Shown in pieces: positions 10,001-18,904 of a DNA stretch of 64,000 nt (positions within the stretch are counted from its first letter, which is position 1; each line of letters starts with the position of its first letter). The stretch covers positions 30,305,493 through 30,369,492 of the forward strand of contig NC_133223.1 of NCBI RefSeq assembly GCF_040436345.1, written 5' to 3'. The notes beneath the pieces are model-generated. The model did not search any database. It worked only from the letters and a program-made list of their open reading frames with translations, and was not told the DNA's origin. The position numbers and the translations under genes were made by a program. Origin of the DNA: Pagrus major (taxonomy: Eukaryota; Chordata; Actinopteri; Spariformes; Sparidae).

Positions 10001-12787
10001 TGGAGGTTTTGTGTGTCTGTTTGTGGAGGTTTTGTGTGTCTGTTTGTGGAGGTTTTGTGTGTCTGTTTGTGGAGGTTTTGTGTGTCTGTTTGTGGAGGTT
10101 TTTTGTCTTTGTGGAGGTTTTGTGTGTCTGTTTGTGGAGGTTTTGTGTGTCAGTTTGTGGAGGTTTTGTGTTTGTTTGTGGAGATTTTGTGTCTGTTTGT
10201 GGAGGTTTTGTGTTTGTTTGTGGATACTGTGTCTTTGTGGAGATTTTGTGTCCGTTTGTAGAGGTTTTGTGTTTGTTTGTGGATACTGTGTGTCTTTGTG
10301 GAGGTTTTGTGTTTGTTTGTGGATACTGTGTGTCTTTGTGGAGGTTTTGTGTTTGTTTGTGGATACTGTGTGTCTTTGTGGAGGTTTTGTGTTTGTTTGT
10401 GGATACTGTGTGTCTGTTTGTGGAGGTTTTGTGTTTGTTTGTGGATACTGTGTCTTTGTGGAGATTTTGTGTCCGTTTGTAGAGGTTTTGTGTTTGTTTG
10501 TGGATACTGTGTGTCTTTGTGGAGGTTTTGTGTTTGTTTGTGGATACTGTGTGTCTTTGTGGAGGTTTTGTGTTTGTTTGTGGATACTGTGTGTCTTTGT
10601 GGAGGTTTTGTGTTTGTTTGTGGAGATTTTGTGTGTCTTTGTGCAGAGTTTGTGTGTCTCTTTGTGGAGGTGTGTGTCTGTTTGTGGAGGCATTGTGTGT
10701 CTGTTTGTGGAGGTTTTGTGTGTCTGTTTGTGGAGGTTTTGTGTGTCTGTTTGTGGAGGTTTTGTGTGTCTGTTTGTGGAGGTTTTGTGTTTGTTTGTTT
10801 GTTTGTTGAGGTTTTGTGTCTGTTTGTATGTGGTTTTTTATGTTTGTTTGTGGAGGTTTTGTGTCTTGAAGGAGATTTTGTGTCTGTTTGTTTGTTTGTC
10901 TGTTTGTGGAGGTTTTGTGTGTCTTTGTGGAGGTTTTGTGTGTCTTTGTGGAGGTTTTGTGTGTCTTTGTGGAGGTTTTGTGTGTCTGTTTGTGGAGGTT
11001 TTGTGTGTCTGTTTGTGGAGGTTTTGTGTGTCTGTTTGTGGAGGTTTTGTGTGTCTGTTTGTGGAGGTTTTGTGTTTGTTTGTGGAGATTTTGTGTCTGT
11101 TTGTGGAGGTTTTGTGTTTGTTTGTGGATACTGTGTGTCTTTGTGGAGATTTTGTGTCCGTTTGTAGAGGTTTTGTGTTTGTTTGTGGATACTGTGTGTC
11201 TTTGTGGAGGTTTTGTGTTTGTTTGTGGATACTGTGTGTCTTTGTGGAGATTTTGTGTGTCTTTGTGCAGAGTTTGTGTGTCTCTTTGTGGAGGTGTGTG
11301 TCTGTTTGTGGAGGCATTGTGTGTCTGTTTGTGGAGGTTTTGTGTGTCTGTTTGTGGAGGTTTTGTGTTTGTTTGTTTGTGGAGGTTTTGTGTTTGTTTG
11401 TTTGTTTGTTTGTTGAGGTTTTGTGTCTGTTTATATGTGGTTTTTTATGTTTGTTTGTGGAGGTTTTGTGTCTTGAAGGAGATTTTGTGTCTGTTTGTTT
11501 GTTTGTCTGTTTGTGGAGGTTTTGTGTGTCTTTGTGGAGGTTTTGTGTGTCTGTTTGTGGAGGTTTTGTGTGTCTGTTTGTGGAGGTTTTGTGTGTCTGT
11601 TTGTGGAGGTTTTTTGTCTTTGTGGAGGTTTTGTGTGTCTGTTTGTGGAGGTTTTGTGTGTCAGTTTGTGGAGGTTTTGTGTTTGTTTGTGGAGATTTTG
11701 TGTCTGTTTGTGGAGATTTTGTGTCTGTTTGTGGATACTGTGTCTTTGTGGAGATTTTGTGTCCGTTTGTAGAGGTTTTGTGTTTGTTTGTGGATACTGT
11801 GTGTCTTTGTGGAGGTTTTGTGTTTGTTTGTGGATACTGTGTGTCTTTGTGGAGGTTTTGTGTTTGTTTGTGGATACTATGTGTCTTTGTGGAGGTTTTG
11901 TGTTTGTTTGTGGATACTGTGTGTCTTTGTGGAGGTTTTGTGTTTGTTTGTGGAGATTTTGTGTGTCTTTGTGCAGAGTTTGTGTGTCTCTTTGTGGAGG
12001 TGTGTGTCTGTTTGTGGAGGCATTGTGTGTCTGTTTGTGGAGGTTTTGTGTGTCTGTTTGTGGAGGTTTTGTGTGTCTGTTTGTGGAGGTTTTGTGTGTC
12101 TGTTTGTGGAGGTTTTGTGTGTCTGTTTGTGGAGGTTTTGTGTTTGTTTGTTTGTTTGTTGAGGTTTTGTGTCTGTTTGTATGTGGTTTTTTATGTTTGT
12201 TTGTGGAGGTTTTGTGTCTTGAAGGAGATTTTGTGTCTGTTTGTTTGTTTGTCTCTTTGTGGAGGTTTTGTGTGTCTTTGTGGAGGTTTTGTGTGTCTGT
12301 TTGTGGAGGTTTTGTGTGTCTGTTTGTGGAGGTTTTGTGTGTCTGTTTGTGGAGGTTTTGTGTGTCTGTTTGTGGAGGTTTTGTGTGTCTGTTTGTGGAG
12401 ATTTTGTGTTTGTTTGTGGAGATTTTGTGTCTGTTTGTGGAGGTTTTGTGTTTGTTTGTGGATACTGTGTGTCTTTGTGGAGGTTTTGTGTTTGTTTGTG
12501 GATACTGTGTGTCTTTGTGGAGGTTTTGTGTTTGTTTGTGGATACTGTGTGTCTTTGTGGAGGTTTTGTGTTTGTTTGTGGATACTGTGTGTCTTTGTGG
12601 AGGTTTTGTGTTTGTTTGTGGATACTGTGTGTCTTTGTGGAGGTTTTGTGTTTGTTTGTGGAGATTTTGTGTGTCTTTGTGCAGAGTTTGTGTGTCTCTT
12701 TGTGGAGGTGTGTGTCTGTTTGTGGAGGCATTGTGTGTCTGTTTGCGGAGGCGTTGTGTCTGTTTGCGGTGGTTTTGTGTCAATGTT
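7027..12787. repeat. 5.8-kb G/T-rich minisatellite with higher-order repeats
   Basis: The whole block is made of variants of a unit with the core TGTGGAGGTTTTGTG. The main unit is 23 bp, with perfect tandem stretches such as 9190-9480. Other unit types are a 40-bp unit beginning GATACTGTGTGTC (clean at 12541-12660), a 25-bp unit (about 8918-9060) and (TTTG)n runs (7141-7190, 7930-7995, 9063-9112). Marker segments recur. CTTGAAGGAGATTTT is near 7248, 7576, 8058, 8771, 9171, 9938, 10866, 11472 and 12218. GTGCAGAGTTTG is near 9789, 10641, 11265, 11971 and 12679. Together these indicate about five long higher-order units of roughly 0.6-0.9 kb. The plus strand is almost free of TAA, TAG and TGA, so frames stay open for up to 1,736 codons, yielding only repeated C/V/F/L/W/G residues. 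I do not annotate a gene here. Confidence 0.97.
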
Positions 12788-13290
12788 GAGGTACTTGTAC
12801 TGTCCTTGAATATTTATTTTTCCTTACTTTAAACTGATTTATAATTTATAAATTTTACTGCACTTTATTTAACTGCTTTAATTATTAATTACTTTGCTGA
12901 TTCATATAATTAATACAAAATATTAACTGATCAAACATGACGTATTATAATAGATTAAGCTTCTCAGCAGAAAGAAAGCAGAAACCTTAAAGAGCGACAC
13001 TGTAATGTCGGCTTACTCTTAAAGCCTCTGTAGAAACTGATTTTTGAGTCTCATCCGCAGGTCATCAAATAACGCACTGTCTGGGCCAATAGCAGGGCTG
13101 CAAGAGGGTTGACTTGTTGTCGGTGAGAAAACGGTTTGTTTTTCTATTTTTTAAAAGGTTTCTTTTAATATACATTTTACTTTTAAGATATATATTTGTA
13201 TATGTTTTATATATGCCTTCGATGGATAAAAATAACACTGAATACATGACAGCAAGTCAGGTGCTTAAGCTGTTAGAGAAACAAGGTCTT
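12788..13290. other. AT-rich intergenic sequence after the minisatellite
   Basis: The repeat decays after 12730 into AT-rich unique sequence. I see no coding segment, RNA gene or named repeat in it. Confidence 0.5.
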
Positions 13291-13291
13291 A

Positions 13292-13410
13292 GGATTTTGA
13301 GTCACAGCGCTATTAAGGTTCTCTTTTAAATCAAAAACACTAACTTTTTATCTCATTTTCCAACACCACTGACGGAAAGAGAACCTTAATAGCGCTGTGA
13401 CTCAAAATCC
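13292..13410. repeat. perfect 35-bp inverted repeat (hairpin)
   Basis: The left arm at 13292-13326 (starting GGATTTTGAGTCACAGCGCT) is the exact reverse complement of the right arm at 13376-13410. The loop between them is 49 nt. No mismatch was seen over 35 bp, so the hairpin is young or maintained. It could be a small foldback element or the ends of a tiny MITE. No target-site duplication was obvious. Confidence 0.9.
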
Positions 13411-13837
13411 GCGTCAACAACAAGTGTGTCCAGACGTGTGCATCACTTTTAAGTGTCCTCTGGAAACAAAAAAAAAAAGAAACAAAAAAGTGTCCGTTGC
13501 GTTGTGGTCTTTGCAGCGCGTTTTCTAAATGCTGCGCATGTGTTGTCAAATTGATGAAGATGTTTTCTTAATTTGCTTGTGTTTTGTCTTTTTGCATGTG
13601 TTTTCTTAAGTTGCAGTGCTGTGAGCTCTCAGGGCCACCGTAGCTTTCTGCAAACTAGAGCTGAACCAAAAGGAGAGTGACCCAGAACGAGCACAAAGGA
13701 TCGTATAACAGACTGAAGGTGGAACCAGCAGCGACGGGGCCAGACAGAACCCGGCTAAATCCCTGAGACACAAGGACAAGACTCTAACAACCACTCAATC
13801 TCTCTCCCTTTCTCTCTCTCTCTCTATTAAAAATCTA

Positions 13838-14937
13838 ATTTAAAATGCATCCAAATTGGCAAACAAGCGATTTATAAGTAACTTCAATGGGAAATAAAAG
13901 AAGGAATCAGAAGTACTTTAAATGGGTTTGCGTTACTTGGAGGAAATATAAACAATAAGGCTGTTAACAACGCCTAAATGCATTTATTTGATCTCATTTA
14001 TAAAATATTTATGTGTATATACACCGATCAGCCACAACATTAAAACCACTGACAGGTGAAGTAAAAACATTGATCATCTTGTTCCAGTGTCATGTTCTTT
14101 TGGGAAACCTCGAGTCCTGGCATTCATGTGGACGCCTCTTTGACGAGCACCACTCACCCAAACACTGCTACAGACCCAAGTACACCCCCTCATGGCAATG
14201 ACACCCCCCGATGGCAGAGGCCTCCCAGCAGGACAATGCGACCGCAACACTGCAGAAACTGCTCAGGAACGACCCGAGGAACGTGACAAAGAGCTCAAGG
14301 TGTCAACCTGGCCTCCAAATTCCTCAGATCTCAATCCGACTGAGCATCCAATGGATGTACCGTCTGAGCCAAGAGCGATCCACGGGGGCCCCAACATGGA
14401 TGGGACTTGGCTCTGGTGCATCCCACGGATGCTCAACTGAATTGGGATCTGGGGAATTTAGAGGCCAGTTCGACGTCTTGAGTTCTTCGTCAGGTTCCTC
14501 GGGTCGTTCCTGAGCAGCTTCTGCAGTGATACAGCCACATTGTCCTGCTGGGGGTCCACTGCCATCAACAAGTGCTGTTGCAATGAGGGGGTTTACTTGG
14601 TCTGTAGCAGTGTTTGGGTGGGTGGTGCTTGTCAAAGAGACGTCCACATGAATGCCAGGACTCAAGGTTTCCCAGCAGAACATTTGATTGTAACGAGATG
14701 ATCAATACTCACTCCACTGGTCAGTGGTTTCAATGTTGTGGCTGATCAGTTTATATACACGTTAAATATTTTATAAAAGAGATCTAATAAATGCATTTAG
14801 GCGTTGTTAACAGCCTTATTGTTTATATTTCCTCTCAGTAAAACAAAACACATTTGAAATACTACTTCTACCTCTTTTATTTCCCATTGAAGTTACTTGT
14901 AAATCGCTCGTTTGCCAATTAGGATGCAATTTAAATT
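13838..14937. mobile_element. palindromic non-autonomous element made of two decayed Tc1-like transposase halves
   Basis: Two arms face each other across about 1.1 kb. Each arm has roughly 180 bp of outer sequence (13838-14017 and 14759-14937). Inside that is the typical Tc1-like terminal sequence ACACCGATCAGCCACAACAT near 14021 and its reverse complement ending near 14755. Next comes a remnant of the 3' half of a Tc1/mariner transposase. On the plus strand the pieces include FWETSSPGIHVDASLT, QQDNATATL and WPPNSSDLNPTEH, in different frames. On the minus strand they include FCWETLSPGIHVDVSLT and NSPDPNSVEHPWD. The second Asp (QDNA) and the Glu (NPxEH) of the DDE triad can be seen in the plus copy, but the N-terminal half is absent and frames are broken. 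The outer arms are about 80% alike by eye. Confidence 0.88.
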
Positions 14938-16555
14938 AATGTCAGTAAAAATGGTCAGGAACATCATTTCTGCACAAATTCATTCTTAAGATTATAAGGC
15001 CTATTGTGATGTGGGTTGCAGTGGACTGTCATTTTTAAAAAAAAAATGGGAAAAACAGCTGGAAAGCACACTGATTTGACTATGTAATGGTGTCTGCCAA
15101 CCCAAACCGTCAGTATTCAACGACCTGTGAATGAGACTCAACTATCCTCCAGAATCATTTACTGATCCTGGTATATTATTAAACAGTAACTGACAAATCT
15201 TACGTACTCTGCCTTTATTTTTGGCACCTACACTTCAGGCACTGACCTTTGTTTGATCTCTGTGTGACCGGGTTTCTCTCCTCTCCAGGTCCGATCACCA
15301 TACAGGACATTCACTGAGGAAGAGGAGGAAGCACTTTAATATAACATCGTGACTACATGAAGGTCTGAGAGAGAGGACTCAGGACTGCAGTCTTTCATAT
15401 GAGTTTCTCCCATTTGACATGAACCTGCACATTCACACACTTTTAAGTAATTTTATTAAAATTTATTTTCTCTAGTCTTTATTTGCATACGTTTGGTATT
15501 GAGTTAATCCAAAAGTAATGGAAAGTAATCAAGTTACATGACTTTAATATTGTGATACCTCTATTACGTTACTGACTGCATTTTTTAACAAGTAATAAGT
15601 AACTGTTAAAAGTTTAAAGAAACCTTCCCAACCCTGAGAACATTTAGTGCTTTATAGACAAGTAATAAGTCTTAAAGTTGATCTTTTGACACACAGGGAG
15701 TCAGTGCACAGAAACCAGTCTGTGCAGACTGCAATAAGGCTGCAGATTGTGTGTATAAACTACTTCTGCTGCTCAAAATGACCATGTGTGTGTCTGCTTC
15801 ATGGTGTTACAGGCAGCACTTCAGGTATATTTCATATCAGCTGCTGTTATAAAGTTATAAACCTCTCACAGAGCTGCTGTTAGTGTGATAAGAGATGACA
15901 GAGAGGCGACAATAACCTACACACACATCATTAAACACAACACAGGGGCCTGTTAGCTGACTGTGCTGTATTCAGAGCTTTTCAAGGCTAACGATGGTTG
16001 TATGAACATGCTAACGTGACACAGCAGGATCACGGCTACACGGCTTAGCTAACATGCAAACCTGTCTGTAAAAACACGACTTTTAAAAAAAAGACGAATT
16101 TAAAAAAGGTTCATATGTCGTTACCAGTTAATAAAGGCAGCTGAGCCGCTGGTTACATGTTTCCCAAACCCTGCAGTGCATCTGCAGCAACTTTAAAGTC
16201 AGCTAGCTAACAGCGATCATTACGACTCTGTCACTTAACAGTAACTGTTAGCTAACCAGGTTTCATGACGTCTTAAAAATGAACTAATTTAAAAAAGTTT
16301 CATGCCGAATTTACCTAAACAAGCGACTTGTTTTGGGATAGTGTCCCAAATTGAATTTACGGTGTCATTATCCCGGTAATAAACACGGCACAGTAAAAAC
16401 CTTCAAAATCACAATAGAGGTTTGGTGTACCAACATTTAGCCAACGCATGAAGGTAACAACCGGCTCAGGCTCACTGATATAAGAAGGAGCATGTATATA
16501 AAACTGTACTGAGCAGGTGAATGTACTTAAATAAAGCAGATTCACACAGAATGGT
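14938..16555. other. intergenic sequence between the Tc1-derived palindrome and the E2F-rich block
   Basis: No recognisable coding exon. A pyrimidine-rich CTCTCCTCTCCAG acceptor-like site ends near 15289. It is followed by a short open frame, YRTFTEEEEEAL then a stop at about 15337, which could be a chance terminal exon. A fish-type repeat fragment at 15509-15557 recurs at 16883-16931. Confidence 0.4.
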
Positions 16556-16931
16556 CCAGTTACCTGGTTCGTGTCCTCAGAGAAGAGCTGCTCCGATCAG
16601 ACTGAATCTCATCAGCGACATTTTAAGAGCCATTTAAAGGTTTTGGCGCGGATCGCGGTCTGAGTCGTGGGCGGGTCTTAATTTTGCGCGCGAAATGAGC
16701 GAAACAGCATCTTTTTGGCGCGCGGCCCCTTCATTCGTCACCGAGTCTGTGGGCGGGACTTATACAGACAGCACCTGAGCCACAGTTACCTGGATCAGAC
16801 CAGAGATTAATAGAGCCTGGGTGGGACCCAGAATACACAGCTGTTATTAAGATTAATAAAGTCATCGTATTGATATTTAATTTCCAAAAGTAACAGAAAG
16901 TAATCAAGTTACATTACTTTATTATTGTGAT
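15509..16931 (+). repeat. dispersed direct repeat, two 49-bp copies
   Basis: Copies at 15509-15557 and 16883-16931 share CCAAAAGTAA, GAAAGTAATCAAGTTACAT and an ACTTTA(A)TATTGTGAT-like tail, with a few mismatches. Both sit in AT-rich sequence on either side of the E2F-rich promoter block. This is probably a fragment of a common fish interspersed repeat whose family I cannot name. Confidence 0.7.
16560..16760 (-). promoter_or_regulatory. orphan GC-rich promoter with clustered E2F-type and GC-box motifs
   Basis: Three E2F-like motifs lie within 85 bp: TTTTGGCGCG at 16641-16650, TTTTGCGCGCGAAA starting at 16682, and TTTTTGGCGCGCGG at 16712-16725. Two GC boxes (GTGGGCGGG) lie near 16667 and 16749. 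On the minus strand, sequence just downstream runs to CACGAACCAG followed by a GTAACTGG donor near 16560. That looks like a short first exon; its ATG at 16618-16620 opens only a 14-codon frame, so it would be largely untranslated. Such clusters are typical of cell-cycle genes. No coding exon of a cell-cycle gene was recognised on either side. Confidence 0.55.
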
Positions 16932-18830
16932 GCTATTGTGAAACCAAACACTGGCTCCAGAGAGGGCCTTTCATGTTTTTAGTGGACACCTTAGAGGAGG
17001 GTGAGACCATTTCCATTAAAAATATTAATAAAAAATATGGCGTATGCTCATGAAACATATTTTCCAAACAATTAAAAAAACACTTAAATCCAATTAAAAA
17101 ACAGTTGTGTCTCAATCAACCAGTACAGGAAGACATTTTGGCATTGATTTCGAGTCAATAGGTCACATGACCTGGAAGCTATTGACAAAAAAGGTGATTT
17201 TCATGAAAAATATATTTATATTTAATATATACATATACAAAATATACAATATATGTGTATACTACTACTACTACTACTATTGCTATAACTACTTTAAACA
17301 TCAGGCACACTAAATTAAGTTTGTGCAATCCCTTTGCCTCTTTAACACACACACACAGACACACACACAGAATGGTCTGTCTGCTCACATCAGGTACATC
17401 TGATCCACCTGAGCAAGAAGGTCCAGTAAATGCAAATTAAAATCTCAACAAGATAAAAGACACGAGACATGCTGTACCACAAACACTGTCACTTATTTAT
17501 TTTTGTTACTAAATACAACAATTGTTCAGCTGGTAAACTGATAATAATCATGATTTTATCCACACACAGACACATACATACCACGACTACACATTCATGT
17601 GCTTTTTCTCCGTCACACCCACTTTTATTCCCTTTCAGACTTGTTCATATTGTGCACTCTTCAGTGGGGAAGAAAAAAGATCGTTGCAGTCACTTTTTCA
17701 TCTGACAGTTTCCAGCCACTGTTTCCAGAACGTTGTGCAATCGTGTGGTTTCTTCTTTGTGCTGAAAACTGACTCGGTATTCATAAAAGACAAAAACATT
17801 TCAAATGCTAAACTTTAGTGGTATTTGTACAAAAGTCAAAGACTCCTCAGGTGTTGGGAGATTGTTCTTACTTGCATAGCTGAGTAGAGAGGCGAGTCTG
17901 CTGGCTTGGAAAGATGTTGATGGCTCCAAAGCTGTTTCCTGTCTGCCTTTTACAGGAGAAATCCACCCAGAAACTGTTTAACACTTTCTTAACAACATCT
18001 TGAGCTGAATCCTCAACAATTTTTCCTCGTATTTTTTGGTGTTTTCATATCTTTCTCATGGATAATCAGTCACTGTTGTACTGTAATGTTTTACTGTCTA
18101 ACAGCAGTCATTGCTTTTCAATACACTACACTATACTGTTGTACTGGTGGAGCAGAGGGCGAGATGTTCCTCGTCATAGTTTGTCATATTTATTTTGGCA
18201 GTTGTCACAAACTTGTCCATGCTGTGCTAACAGTGCAGACCCGTGTCTCATTCATTTAGCCTGGCCATGCCGCTCCTGTTGTAACTCCAGGGGCCCACTA
18301 GAGGGAATCACTGGTTAAAAGACTTGTAATCAGAAATGTGGCCTTTCACACTGAAGAGCTTGGTTTGGACTAAAAGAAATCAAAATAAATGGTTTAGATG
18401 AAATAATAGTGACTATTAAGAACTCACAAATTCAAATTTAAGATGACTTACTGACTTTTAAGGAACAATATTCATACAAAATGAGACATTTTAAGATTTT
18501 TTCAGGACCTGTGTTTCACAGCAAATTAATTTCCAATAGATTCGCAAAAATGTCAGTCACATAAAGAAGCAAGACCTCTCTCCTTGTTCACGCCATCAAA
18601 CTGATGCTGAACATTCAAAAGTTTAACTAAAATCAACCATGGAAGAAGAAGAGCCAGGCTAAAATGCACACAGGGCTTTTTTGGAAAGGCACTCTGGGAA
18701 AAATAGGAAACTATGAACTGAAATGAACGGGATTAGGCATGTTGAAGTCGATAAATCAAAAAATAACACATAAAGTACTCAAAAAAGTTGGTATCTCCCA
18801 GTGTCGGAACATCTAACGGTGGATTTTCCC
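16932..18830. other. intergenic sequence 3' of fkbp7
   Basis: AT-rich sequence with a short (TAC)n run near 17258-17280 and CA-rich runs near 17345-17370. No exon, RNA gene or larger repeat could be supported. The short open frames here resemble no protein family. Confidence 0.5.
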
Positions 18831-18904
18831 TTTATTTCCTCTTGTTTTCTCTCTAAATGATCAAAGCACACAAACTACAAAAAAATGATCCACTCCTTCC
18901 AACA

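Noticed and set aside
9911..12783. Minus-strand H/T/K/Q/N/P-rich frames as a repeat antigen-like protein
   Set aside because: These are the reverse translation of the same minisatellite. Frames change between blocks and no independent evidence of coding exists.
7027..12787. CRISPR-like array
   Set aside because: Although the repeats are short and regular, there are no unique spacers, the units vary gradually, and the context is a vertebrate genome.
7599..12809. 1,736-codon open frame as a giant Cys/Val/Phe-rich protein gene
   Set aside because: It is pure tandem repeat, open in all three plus frames and also on the minus strand, with no domain, no splice structure and no codon-position signal.
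14192..14683. Functional Tc1 transposase gene
   Set aside because: Only the 3' half is present in each arm, the reading frame shifts between the Asp and Glu motifs, and the first catalytic Asp region is missing.
15290..15337. Short terminal-exon-like frame ending EEEEEAL
   Set aside because: The acceptor is good, but only about 15 codons follow. No upstream exon or family match was found, so it is kept only as a remark in the intergenic entry.
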